Origin: a virus
Direction: 5' to 3' (one strand)
Length of the DNA stretch: 64,000 bases
IMG/VR virus record: IMGVR_UViG_3300049855_000348
Span: 64,001 to 128,000 of that record
A program made the position numbers and the translations under genes. This document shows, piece after piece, positions 31,081-39,486 of this stretch. Positions within the stretch are counted from its first letter, which is position 1. Each line of letters opens with the position of its first letter. Under the pieces are notes generated by a model. It saw only the letters and a list, made by a program, of their open reading frames with translations. It was not told the DNA's origin and did not search any database.

Positions 31081-31949
31081 TGCTGAGTTCCTTCTTCGTC
31101 TTCTTCAGCCGGTGGTTCTTCACCGGTGAGGTCCTTCTGAACCAGACGAGCTACATCGGGGTGGAGGTTACGACCTGAGTTGGTCTTGTCGACACGTTCG
31201 ATCAGTCGTGCATCGGCTTCGGCTTCTTCCATCGCCATGGCAAGGCCGGCGATCACCTTTTGGATCTGATTGCCAAAGAGGGCACGGTAATCGGCCATCC
31301 GCACACGGTGCATGGTCGCATCGTAGAAATCGAGAGCGTTGGTCAGTTCCTGCCAGAGCTTGCGATCGGTGCCAGACCAGAACCAAGACTCAGGATCGTT
31401 GACGAACGTGTAGACCAGTTCACTGCTCTTCGACAAGCCAACCAGACTGATCGTGCGCTGGGCGGTGTCGATACGAAAGACTTCACGACCGTCGAAGAAC
31501 AGGAGGCGTTCGTCCGAGTTGGCGACCGTGAATTGTCGGTCGATCTTGAAAGCCATCGCTTTGATAGCGTCGATGAGGACCACCACCTCATGCCGGGTGA
31601 TCAGGTTGGCGGTTGCCGCTTCGTGACTGCTGATGGCGTACTGGGATTGGATGACCCTTTCCAGACGCTCCCAGATCTTCACTTCGATGTTCAGACTGAA
31701 GATCTTGCGAGGTGGGCAGACGTATGCCCGCTCGACATTCCCATCACGCTTGCGGCTGATGGTCCGGTTGGTCAGGTCGATGCGAAAAACCTCGACCCCA
31801 GCCGACGAGAGGGTGGCCACCACGTCTTCCCCACTGCTCATGGAGACCGTGAAGGCCGACTGCTCAACACCATCAGCGATGGCTTGGATCTGGTCAGGTG
31901 AGAGCAGGTTGACCACTCGTTTGACCGGTTCTGGTTTTCTTGCTCGCAT
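31077..31949 (-). CDS. Hypothetical protein with an internal repeat, 290 aa
   Basis: Two similar segments occur about 100 residues apart: VEVFRIDLTNRTISRKRDG and REVFRIDTAQRTISLVGLS, each preceded by a strand and followed by a helical part, so the core is an internal duplication. The C-terminus is acidic and disordered (GEEPPAEEDEEGTQ). Function unknown. Confidence 0.75.
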   Translation of the reverse strand: MRARKPEPVKRVVNLLSPDQIQAIADGVEQSAFTVSMSSGEDVVATLSSAGVEVFRIDLTNRTISRKRDGNVERAYVCPPRKIFSLNIEVKIWERLERVIQSQYAISSHEAATANLITRHEVVVLIDAIKAMAFKIDRQFTVANSDERLLFFDGREVFRIDTAQRTISLVGLSKSSELVYTFVNDPESWFWSGTDRKLWQELTNALDFYDATMHRVRMADYRALFGNQIQKVIAGLAMAMEEAEADARLIERVDKTNSGRNLHPDVARLVQKDLTGEEPPAEEDEEGTQQ

Positions 31950-31956
31950 GGACTAG

Positions 31957-32163
31957 CTAACCCTTGTCGCCCTGTTTGGCGTCCTTCTCTTTGATCTCGG
32001 CGATCTCGGCGGTGGTTGGCTGTTCGATGTCCTTGATCAGGTAGTCATGGAGCATGCGAATGCCCCGTCGAACCTGATCCGACTTTCCGAGCCTGAACTT
32101 CTTGCTGATCTCCAGCAATTTTTCGTTGTCCTCATCCGTGATGAGGAAGCTGATCTTCGGCAT
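31957..32163 (-). CDS. Ribbon-helix-helix-like DNA-binding protein, 68 aa
   Basis: I start at ATG 32163, which overlaps the previous TGA. A short strand (KISFLIT) is followed by two helices (DEDNEKLLEISKKFRL, then KSDQVRRGIRMLHDYL), the layout of MetJ/Arc/CopG repressors. It is the best visible candidate for a protein that binds the inverted repeats in the promoter spacers, but that is an inference. A charged tail follows. Confidence 0.6.
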   Translation of the reverse strand: MPKISFLITDEDNEKLLEISKKFRLGKSDQVRRGIRMLHDYLIKDIEQPTTAEIAEIKEKDAKQGDKG

Positions 32164-32624
32164 CAGGTGCCTCCCTTCTTCACGGGGCAGAGGCAGTCCA
32201 GGTACTCCGGGTGGAGTGCCAGGATGCTGATCGCCCACGAGATGTTCCTGGGGCTGAAGGCGATCACCATGGTAGTGCCGTCTGGATAGAAGAACGTCGG
32301 AACCTCGAAGTCATCCAGGCTTTCGTCGAACAGCATGGTGTTGATGACTGCGACCACATGCGGTGCCAGATTGATCTGCTTGGAGACCAGCGGCAGATAG
32401 AAGTCGCTGAACTTACCATTGATCGACTTCTGACGCACCGTTGGAAGCTGCGTGATGAAATAACCGAAGGTGGTTGATTCCTTGGCGTTTTCTTCTTCCC
32501 GCTCGTCGAACCTTTCGCCCAGGGAGTCCGGGAAGTAGAAGTTCACTCCGAACACATCGGAGAGGTAATGCTCCAATGCCTTTCGGGCATCTGCCACGGG
32601 GTCTTTGACTGTTTTCATGCTCAT
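32163..32624 (-). CDS. Hypothetical protein, 153 aa
   Basis: Starts MSMKTVKDPVADARK with AGGAAG upstream. Mixed alpha/beta; the middle is SDFYLPLVSKQINLAPHVV. No family recognised. TGATG overlap with the ribbon-helix-helix-like gene, so the two are co-translated. Confidence 0.7.
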   Translation of the reverse strand: MSMKTVKDPVADARKALEHYLSDVFGVNFYFPDSLGERFDEREEENAKESTTFGYFITQLPTVRQKSINGKFSDFYLPLVSKQINLAPHVVAVINTMLFDESLDDFEVPTFFYPDGTTMVIAFSPRNISWAISILALHPEYLDCLCPVKKGGT

Positions 32625-32660
32625 GCTGTGCTTCCTGGATCTAGGGGGTGCCGACCGGTT

Positions 32661-33776
32661 TCAAACCTTGGGAACCGGCAGGGCCGCAGCCTGCTGGAGG
32701 ATCCACTTCACCGCACCACCCGACACGTTCTTGCCGGCGATGATGTCTTCGATCACCTTGCTCCAGCCGTAGTTGCCGGTGGCCTGGAGACGCTTGGCGA
32801 GCGCCAGGACCTCGTCGCTGGCCTTGCCGACAGTCGTGGTGTCCTGCGGGGGCGGGACGCGGCTGGCGAGGCTGTGGACGACCACCGGCTTGGGAGCAGC
32901 GGGTGCCGGCTGGGGCGTGGCAGCAGCCAGAGCAGCGGCTTCCGCCTTCTTGCGTGCCTCTTCCTCGGCGGCGAACCGCTGCTGGAGGAGGTTGATCACC
33001 TCGTTGATCGGCACACCGGCAGTGCGGTGATCCGAGCACCACTTCAGGAACTTGGGGATACGGCGAGCCTGCTGATCGTTCTTCACCACGTGGCGGTAGT
33101 AGCCTTCGCGCACACGGTAGCTGCGATCGAAGACACCGCTTTCGCAGTCAGCCAGCCACTTCTCATCGACACCGTTGGCCGAATCGAGGCGGCGGACAGT
33201 CTCCTGCCACAGGCGGCGGTAGGGGTTGCTGCCCGAGGCCAGGAGATCGCGGTGCTCGTAGAGACCAGGGAAGTCACGCTTGAAGTCGTTGACCTTCTCC
33301 ATCGTGCGGCGGAACTTCTCGGAGCGGGTGCGTTCAGCCTTCACCGCTTCGATCATGGCTTCCGCAGCCGGCAAGCCGAGGTTGCGCACGATCTCACCGA
33401 AGCAGTCCGTACCCGACCAGCCGAGGTAGGCACCCTTCAGCGTGCGGTAGAACACGCACCAGTTGTGATGAGCATTGCAGAGGCTGCACTGAGCCGCCCG
33501 CTTGCCGTTCACCGTGGGGGAGACCGCCAGAGCGTACTCGAACTCACCGAGTTCGGCGACGGTGTTCACCAGGGTGTTGCGCTTGTCGAAACGATCACGC
33601 TTGTCGGTGATGATCGAGTTGTCCTTGAGGACCGTCACTTTGCGCCACGTCAGCGGCTGACCGTAGGTTTCGACATTGCCGAGACCCGGTACCTCCGTGA
33701 GGACCACACCGCGCTCAACCTGTCGGAGGTTGCTGCCGGTGGTGGGGGAGAAGGGGATGTTGGAATTGAAGGCCAT
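32661..33776 (-). CDS. Hypothetical large-phage protein with CxxC...H motif, 371 aa
   Basis: The N-terminal domain contains CSLCNAHHNWC (a likely zinc site, residues 96-106) and WSGTDCFGEIV. Middle and C-terminal parts are helical and separated by an Ala/Pro linker (TPQPAPAAPKPVVV). The C-terminus repeats a helical unit (VLALAKRLQATGNYGWSKVI). Start chosen with AGGAG upstream and a 32-nt leader after the promoter at 33808. Confidence 0.75.
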   Translation of the reverse strand: MAFNSNIPFSPTTGSNLRQVERGVVLTEVPGLGNVETYGQPLTWRKVTVLKDNSIITDKRDRFDKRNTLVNTVAELGEFEYALAVSPTVNGKRAAQCSLCNAHHNWCVFYRTLKGAYLGWSGTDCFGEIVRNLGLPAAEAMIEAVKAERTRSEKFRRTMEKVNDFKRDFPGLYEHRDLLASGSNPYRRLWQETVRRLDSANGVDEKWLADCESGVFDRSYRVREGYYRHVVKNDQQARRIPKFLKWCSDHRTAGVPINEVINLLQQRFAAEEEARKKAEAAALAAATPQPAPAAPKPVVVHSLASRVPPPQDTTTVGKASDEVLALAKRLQATGNYGWSKVIEDIIAGKNVSGGAVKWILQQAAALPVPKV

Positions 33777-33807
33777 GGTGAATACTCCTGCTTTGCTTGT
33801 GCGTGGA

Positions 33808-33835
33808 GTATAGCGACACTTTGGCTGATGTCAAC
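33808..33835 (-). promoter_or_regulatory. Promoter/operator module, variant left arm
   Basis: Minus strand: TTGACA, spacer TCAGCCAAAGTGTCGC, TATACT, then a 32-nt leader with AGCAGGAG. The left arm TCAGCC is shared only with the copy at 14933-14960. Confidence 0.8.
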
Positions 33836-33850
33836 ACTTAGCTCAAACGT

Positions 33851-34072
33851 CTAGCCCGGACCCCTCGGTGGATTCCTGGATCCGGTGGAGCCCTTTTCCC
33901 TGGCTTCCTTCATCCGCTTCGCCCGTTCGGTCATCAGATTGATCCAGTTCTTACGCTGGATGTTGGTCATGTTCATGACCTCCCAGCGTGCCAGACCACC
34001 GTCAGCCGTCATTGTGAAGACCTGATTGTCCAGGGCTTTACGAGTGTCCCAGTTCTCGGTTGGGCTCAGATT
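33851..34072 (-). CDS. Probable +1 frameshift extension of the T4_baseplate-family gene
   Basis: Immediately 3' of the gene at 34071, the +1 frame is open for 73 codons (NLSPTENWDTRKALDNQVF, then TMTADGGLARWEVMNMTNIQ, then a basic helical tail) and ends at TAG 33851. The upstream gene ends CGT CCC TAA; slippage of the Pro codon CCC to CCT would join the frames. An alternative is independent translation from ATG at about 33969, which has GGGAGGT 7 nt upstream, giving a 39-aa protein. The arrangement mirrors tail-assembly-chaperone frameshift pairs in other phages. Confidence 0.6.
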   Translation of the reverse strand, partial: NLSPTENWDTRKALDNQVFTMTADGGLARWEVMNMTNIQRKNWINLMTERAKRMKEAREKGSTGSRNPPRGPG

Positions 34073-34901
34073 AGGGACGAAAAAACGACTCCGTGATGGC
34101 GATGTTCACATCTTCCATCGAACCAGTCTCGGCGTTCTCGACTTCGATACGCACCTTCGGACCCGGGTTCTTGTCCATCAGTTCGGCACGGATGGCATGG
34201 GCCGTCTTGGCAATCATGCGATCGACAGCTTTGCGGACAGTGTCCGGGTTGCTGTCACCGTTGATGCTGACGATCTGACGACGCAGGGCCGAGGTGGGCG
34301 AGGAGTCGGGAGCCTTGGGGTTCTTCTTCTTCTCGTTCATCCGTTCGATCACGGCGTCTTGTTCATCCTTGCCGCGACTGAAGCGCAGTTCGTAGGTCAC
34401 GCCATCGTACTGGAATGGCCAGGGTTCCTGGAAGCCCTCGGGCAGCTTGTTGATCGTGAGCTTGCTCACGTCGGTCTTGATCTCCTGCTCGGTGCCGTCA
34501 CGCATGCGGGCACGGAAGCTGTACTCGGGGCCATAGCTGATGGCACGCAGGTAGAACAGCAGGTGCAGGCGATCTCCACTGAGGAGATCCATGGTGTTGA
34601 TGCCCTTGGTCATGATGCAGCGACTCAGCAGCATATCGATGGCGATACCCTGCTTGTGGAAACGCTCAGTGACCAGGATCTCTTCCTCCTTGGTTGTCAT
34701 CGGACGCACCAGCACGTAGCCGGCACGGGCGGGTGACTTCGCATCGTAGAGGGAGCCACCGCTGGGCAGGTCGACACGCTCTCCGGTGAACTCGGTATCC
34801 TGGCCAGTGGTGCCGATGCTGGCCTGGGCAAAGACGGCGTCGTTGGAGATCACCTTCTTGGGTGCGATCGGAGCTTTGGAGGGATCGTTTTCGGTGGGCA
34901 T
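34071..34901 (-). CDS. T4_baseplate-family protein (gp26/gp51-like), 276 aa
   Basis: The central part (LPSGGSLYDAKSPARAGYV, LVRPMTTKEEEILVTERF, LLSRCIMTKGINTMDLLSGDRLHLLFYLRAISYG) matches the family of T4 baseplate hub assembly proteins gp26/gp51. The C-terminal 90 residues are charged and helical. The gene ends in a T6 run and CCC TAA, with an overlapping open +1 frame beyond. It lies downstream of the sheath, tube and large structural genes, as expected for a tail assembly chaperone. Confidence 0.75.
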   Translation of the reverse strand: MPTENDPSKAPIAPKKVISNDAVFAQASIGTTGQDTEFTGERVDLPSGGSLYDAKSPARAGYVLVRPMTTKEEEILVTERFHKQGIAIDMLLSRCIMTKGINTMDLLSGDRLHLLFYLRAISYGPEYSFRARMRDGTEQEIKTDVSKLTINKLPEGFQEPWPFQYDGVTYELRFSRGKDEQDAVIERMNEKKKNPKAPDSSPTSALRRQIVSINGDSNPDTVRKAVDRMIAKTAHAIRAELMDKNPGPKVRIEVENAETGSMEDVNIAITESFFRP

Positions 34902-34940
34902 GGTGGCTTCCTGCGACTACCTACCTGCCCACCTCCAGTT

Positions 34941-37900
34941 TCAGGACTCAGTTTGTTTGGTCAGGTGGTTGCCCACATAGGCGTCGTCGTAAATGTCGTC
35001 GATGCTATGGGCATACGGCTTGAGCAGGGCTTCCAATTCCGTCCGAGGGGCACGGAAGTGCAGTTCGATCTGGAGGTAGTTGAAGACGATGCTTTCCTTG
35101 GCGACCTTCTCCAGGCTGTCACGATACCCCAGCAGACCCTCGAACCCGAACCAGCCCTTGATGCCGGTCATGACGAGTTCATCGTCCTTGTCCCCGTAGG
35201 TCGGCCATGGGCTGGAGCCTGACGGGTTGGGTGATGCCCCATCCTTCCAAGGCGATGGAGAGCCAGCGGCGGCGAAGTTCGGCACCGGATCCTGAACCGA
35301 GGTGATCGAGTTCCATTCCTCGTTGAGGACGGAACGCAGCCACTCCAGGTAGGACAGCTTGCGGGGAACGTACTTGTTGCACACCGGATCCCACACACGG
35401 TCGTTGTAGTCGTAGGTGGCAGCCTGCCCGGGATTCATGAAGTCCCACAGAATCAGACCGTCGGCGAAGCCAACCGTCTGGATGTCGATCAATTCCTGAA
35501 GGTAGGCGTTGTCATACCAGTCAGCGATCAGACTGCGGCTGCGGTCGATGTCTGGCTCGATGGTGATCGGATCTTCCACCGACGCACGAACGGCACCGAA
35601 CTTCTCAGTGATGGGGATTGGGAACGGCTGGTAAGGGCTCTTGTAAGTTTCATTCCACGAGGTCCACAGACCGAGGTCGGTCGTGTTCTCCTGCCAGAAA
35701 TTCATGATGCCGTCTTTGTCGTAGTCCAGGTTCTCGCCGAACAGGCTGTACTGGAGTTCGTTGAAGTTGACGGCTTCACCAGCGAAGATGCTTGAGCGGT
35801 CAAGCGCCGGCATGCGGTACTGGAAGATCTTGAAGGAGTAGAACGACACCGGTGCAGCGGTGTTGGTCGTGCGTGGGTTGCTGGTGCCGATGAGGAGATC
35901 GTCACCGTTGGAAGCAGCATTCTCGTCGATCGACGCCGAGCCTTGGATCACCGTGATGCTGTTGATGCCGACTTCGAGATCACCCTGAGCCATGGCGATG
36001 TTGATGTGACACCAACGATCGTAGCGGATCTTTCCACCAACGAACAGCGGGTGACGGACGCGCATGTTGCCATCATCGATCAACGTATCCCAGGTGAACG
36101 GACTCCACAGCGGTGTCGGTCCATACAGGAAGCTGTCACTGGGCCAGAGGATTGGCAGATCGCCCCAGTCCTGCGGTGCAATCGGCCAGTACACCGGATA
36201 GGTGTCGGGCTGAGCATTCGCTGGTGAGATGGGCGGCGAGGCTGGGGTGAAGATGTTGGCCGGGAACGGATGTGGATCGAGTGGCGACGGGTACGGCGAA
36301 ACCGTCGGCGAGAACAGCCAGCGTGGGCTGTACTGTCCCGGGCTCGGAGCGTAGACACCATAGAACTGATCGATGGTGTAGAGCAGTGGATTGATCGGGA
36401 TCGGAGCGAAGACGAAACCTTCAGCCGTGCCAGCGGGATCGACACGATCAACAGGCATGATCTGGGCATAGGCTTGTTGAGCATGCCACATCAGGTATTG
36501 GCTGGCGATGATGGTGCCGTGGCCAGCGACGTAAGGGTCATCAGGCGACACGAGCAGGTACTTGCCACCACCGATGTCGAACGGCACACCGATCGACACC
36601 ACGCCGTCATTGCCCTGCCATTCGAGCGGCTGCAAGCCAGTCTCTTTGAAGGCAGTGTGGTAGGTGTCGTAGATGTTCGGGTTCGCCCAGTCAGTGCGCG
36701 GCGGGAAGATGCTGGTGCCGACTGAAGGATGGATCAGTGAGTTCCGGAAGGTGGTGCTGTTGAAGACACCTGAGTTGGCCAGTGAGAAGCGCAGCAGCTT
36801 TTCACGATCGACCGAGGCGATGTAGCCGGGCAGGTATGAGCCAGTCTTCTGGAAAAGAGTGAGCGCACCACGGGTGCCGAGCACGTCGTTGGCCGTCTCG
36901 TCATCCGAGTTGATCTTGAACCACGTGTCGATCGTCGTGCCGGCACGGCGGATGTTGTAGGCATCACGATGCTCAGCTTGGACGATGGTGTTCTTGCCAT
37001 CGAAGCGGAAGGAATGAGCCGCACGTTCACGAACGCCGAACTCCGAATCCACCTGGAAGCACTTCTCCAGGTCGACATGACGAAGCTCAGGGCGGGTATC
37101 GTAGGGCTGGGTCGACAGGTTGACCGTGTTCAGGATCTTGACGCTGTGACCGTAGACATCCTGGTAGAGGTTGAAGTGGTCGAACAGGGCAGTCTCAGCC
37201 GTGATGACGACGTAGATCTCGTGGGCCGGGTAGCCCTCACCCTTGACCATCATCTGGTCGACCAGATCGAACGACAGGTTGATGTGTCTCCATCCGTCAC
37301 TCTCACGGACATTCGTGGCGACGACCGTCTCGTAGTTCTCACGCCAGTGCTGGATGCTCGTCACCCGGTTGGTGACCTGATCCATGGCCCAGCCCTTGGG
37401 GCGGAGGCGGTTGTTGCGGACGACCTCGATCTTGGCATCCCCGGAGGTCGTCTTTACCCACAGCGAGAGGCCGTAGGAGCCGTTTGGAAGCACGATCCGG
37501 CGACAGAGGTACCCATCAGTCACCTCGACCGACTTCGTGCCGTAAACGGGCGTCTTGTCCCTCAGGAAGGCATAGGGCGGCAGGTCAGCCGGGATGTCGG
37601 TCGACGAGGCAGTGGTGGCAGTACCGCACCAGCCATCTTCGTCGATGGTGCCAGCCTCGAATGACGAGGTGAAGCGCCAGTCGCCATTGGCATCAAGCAG
37701 GTTGAACACGTCCTGGGTCACGTCCAGGGCGGTGAGGGGGTCGACCTCGGTCACCCGGTAGGAGTCGTAGTCCCCCTGGCTGATGATGTCCCGGTTGAAC
37801 GGAATGTGCAGCGAGCGGTTGGTGGTGGTGTCCAGGTAACGGCTCACACGACCATGCTGGGCAGCGTTGACGCTGGGCGGCTCAGCATCGACCGCAGGGC

Positions 37901-38690
37901 GAAGCACGTCGATGTACTGACCATACACGTACGAGAACGCAGCGCAGTCGGCCACCTGTTCATCGATCTTGCGGCCAAGGTATTCGTCGTAATTCGCCCG
38001 GATCAGATCCTCGTATGGTCCCCACACCTCAGGGTTGAGGATGGACATGCTGGGATCCATCCACATGGCGGCGAGGGTGACCATGTCGGTCTTCTCGCCA
38101 TCAGGACGGTAGAGATCCTGTTCCAGACCGATCAGACGAGCATCCCAACGACGATCACTCCACTTGATCGAGATCGAGTGGAGGTACTTCAGTTCTGTGC
38201 AGCGGAACGACAGGTAGTCGATGACCGAAGTTGCATCAGCCATCATGATCGGCGTACGAACACGCCACGTGACATCGCCTGGGCGACGCACGTTGTATCG
38301 CTGAGCTTTTTCCTGCTTCTCAGTGGTGGTGCCAGTGGAGGTGAAAACCACTCCATCGAGATCGGTACGCCCACCCATGTTGGTCAGATTGTAGAGCGGC
38401 TGCACCACGCCTGCGGAGTCAGGCAGGCCGGTGAATAACAGGTTACCAGTCAGGCGGGTGAACTGGCGATCATCGCAGCCGACGCCGGGCTTGGTGGTCT
38501 GCTGTTCGCAGACGGTGATGCGACGCAAACGATGAACGTTGCGACGAGGATCTTCGGCCTGATCATCAGTCAGCAGGAAGCGATCTTCGGGGAATTGACG
38601 AAGACTCAGCGCGATGGCTGAAAGGATGGGAATCCGGTAAAGCCGCAACGCTCTTTCGAGATCATTCGTTAGAGCTTTGGCGATGCCCAT
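34941..38690 (-). CDS. Giant structural protein with LamG-like segments, 1249 aa
   Basis: I start at MGIAKALTNDLERAL (ATG 38690, AGAGGAC upstream); the longer frame covers the tail tube gene. The N-terminal third has no match. Residues about 440-560 and 585-1010 look like concanavalin/LamG-type beta sandwiches (ESDGWRHINLSFDLVDQMM, SFRFDGKNTIVQ, YDRWCHINIAMAQGDLEVG), with a Pro-rich insertion (YSPRWLFSPTVSPYPSPL). The C-terminal 200 residues include YDKDGIMNFWQEN, a calcium-loop-like motif. Probably a large baseplate or tail protein. Confidence 0.75.
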   Translation of the reverse strand: MGIAKALTNDLERALRLYRIPILSAIALSLRQFPEDRFLLTDDQAEDPRRNVHRLRRITVCEQQTTKPGVGCDDRQFTRLTGNLLFTGLPDSAGVVQPLYNLTNMGGRTDLDGVVFTSTGTTTEKQEKAQRYNVRRPGDVTWRVRTPIMMADATSVIDYLSFRCTELKYLHSISIKWSDRRWDARLIGLEQDLYRPDGEKTDMVTLAAMWMDPSMSILNPEVWGPYEDLIRANYDEYLGRKIDEQVADCAAFSYVYGQYIDVLRPAVDAEPPSVNAAQHGRVSRYLDTTTNRSLHIPFNRDIISQGDYDSYRVTEVDPLTALDVTQDVFNLLDANGDWRFTSSFEAGTIDEDGWCGTATTASSTDIPADLPPYAFLRDKTPVYGTKSVEVTDGYLCRRIVLPNGSYGLSLWVKTTSGDAKIEVVRNNRLRPKGWAMDQVTNRVTSIQHWRENYETVVATNVRESDGWRHINLSFDLVDQMMVKGEGYPAHEIYVVITAETALFDHFNLYQDVYGHSVKILNTVNLSTQPYDTRPELRHVDLEKCFQVDSEFGVRERAAHSFRFDGKNTIVQAEHRDAYNIRRAGTTIDTWFKINSDDETANDVLGTRGALTLFQKTGSYLPGYIASVDREKLLRFSLANSGVFNSTTFRNSLIHPSVGTSIFPPRTDWANPNIYDTYHTAFKETGLQPLEWQGNDGVVSIGVPFDIGGGKYLLVSPDDPYVAGHGTIIASQYLMWHAQQAYAQIMPVDRVDPAGTAEGFVFAPIPINPLLYTIDQFYGVYAPSPGQYSPRWLFSPTVSPYPSPLDPHPFPANIFTPASPPISPANAQPDTYPVYWPIAPQDWGDLPILWPSDSFLYGPTPLWSPFTWDTLIDDGNMRVRHPLFVGGKIRYDRWCHINIAMAQGDLEVGINSITVIQGSASIDENAASNGDDLLIGTSNPRTTNTAAPVSFYSFKIFQYRMPALDRSSIFAGEAVNFNELQYSLFGENLDYDKDGIMNFWQENTTDLGLWTSWNETYKSPYQPFPIPITEKFGAVRASVEDPITIEPDIDRSRSLIADWYDNAYLQELIDIQTVGFADGLILWDFMNPGQAATYDYNDRVWDPVCNKYVPRKLSYLEWLRSVLNEEWNSITSVQDPVPNFAAAGSPSPWKDGASPNPSGSSPWPTYGDKDDELVMTGIKGWFGFEGLLGYRDSLEKVAKESIVFNYLQIELHFRAPRTELEALLKPYAHSIDDIYDDAYVGNHLTKQTES

Positions 38691-38709
38691 GTAGTCCTCT
38701 TTGAAAACG

Positions 38710-38740
38710 AAAAAACCCGCTGGCCTATCTAGCCAGCGGG
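38710..38740 (-). terminator. Intrinsic terminator after the tail tube gene
   Basis: Minus strand CCCGCTGGC-TAGATAG-GCCAGCGGG followed by TTTTTT. A 9-bp perfect stem sits between the tube gene (stop 38761) and the giant structural gene. It would reduce read-through after the abundant sheath and tube. Confidence 0.85.
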
Positions 38741-38760
38741 TCTTCGTTTGAAGCCAATGA

Positions 38761-39441
38761 TCAGTTGGTGATGGCTTCTTTGCGGCGGATGCGGAAGGCA
38801 CGGTCGTAGCGGAAGCTGACCGAGATCTCCTGCACATCGCTCGAACCGTAGTCGAGGTCGCCGTACTCGATCTTCTGCGGGAAGATGCCCTGGATGAGCC
38901 ATGTCTGGGTGATGCCCTGGCCAGCGTTCTCAGCGGCGAAGTCGACATCACCATCTTCGTTGTAGGACTCCAGCAGCATCGGCTCCAGCATGTGGAGGTA
39001 GGCCAGACCCTTGCAGTTGGCAGCCGAACCGAAGGCATCACCCTTGTTGGGCTGGTACATCAGTTCGCGCCAGCCTTCCATGACATCCGAGGTGGACGGC
39101 ATGCTGGTGTCGAGACCCTGGGAAGCATCAGCACCACCAGCCGAGCGCATCTGGATCGAGTCGTAGAACGACACCTGAAGAGGCTCGTACTTCGGCTTGC
39201 CCGGCAGGTAGATCGAGCCGTTCAGGCGCTTGACCTCGGTGTCCTCGAAACTGATGTTCGGGCGGGCAGCCTTCGAGCAGTTCAGGCGCAGCGAAGCCGC
39301 TGGGTTGTTCATCGCAGCAGCGAGGCCAGCCGGGAGAGTGAACTCCAGGATCCAGCGGTTCTTGCGCATGTACTCCATGTGCGGAGTAACCAGATTCTGA
39401 TCGGCTGCGGCCCAACCGAAGGTCTTGGTATCATCTGGCAT
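38761..39441 (-). CDS. Tail tube protein (T4 gp19-like), 226 aa
   Basis: Position directly after the sheath gene, size, and sequence (YMRKNRWILEFTLPAGLAA, FEDTEVKRLNGSIYLPGKPKYEPLQVSFYD, TWLIQGIFPQKIEYGDLDYGSSD) fit T4-type tail tube proteins: an N-terminal 'RxNRWxxxF' strand, and the 'GxxFP..IdygdlDyss.dv..I.v.frYD' C-terminal strand. A strong terminator follows. Confidence 0.85.
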   Translation of the reverse strand: MPDDTKTFGWAAADQNLVTPHMEYMRKNRWILEFTLPAGLAAAMNNPAASLRLNCSKAARPNISFEDTEVKRLNGSIYLPGKPKYEPLQVSFYDSIQMRSAGGADASQGLDTSMPSTSDVMEGWRELMYQPNKGDAFGSAANCKGLAYLHMLEPMLLESYNEDGDVDFAAENAGQGITQTWLIQGIFPQKIEYGDLDYGSSDVQEISVSFRYDRAFRIRRKEAITN

Positions 39442-39455
39442 TGGAAGGTCCTCGT

Positions 39456-39464
39456 GTTTATCTA
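39456..39464 (-). promoter_or_regulatory. TAGATAAAC motif upstream of the tail tube gene
   Basis: Minus strand TAGATAAAC is followed by ACGAGGACCTTC and the ATG of the tube gene. The same nonamer with a similar flank lies upstream of the sheath gene (42048-42056). Candidate late-promoter element; no -35 element is seen. Confidence 0.35.
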
Positions 39465-39486
39465 GTAGGTGGGCCGGTTTGCTGGA

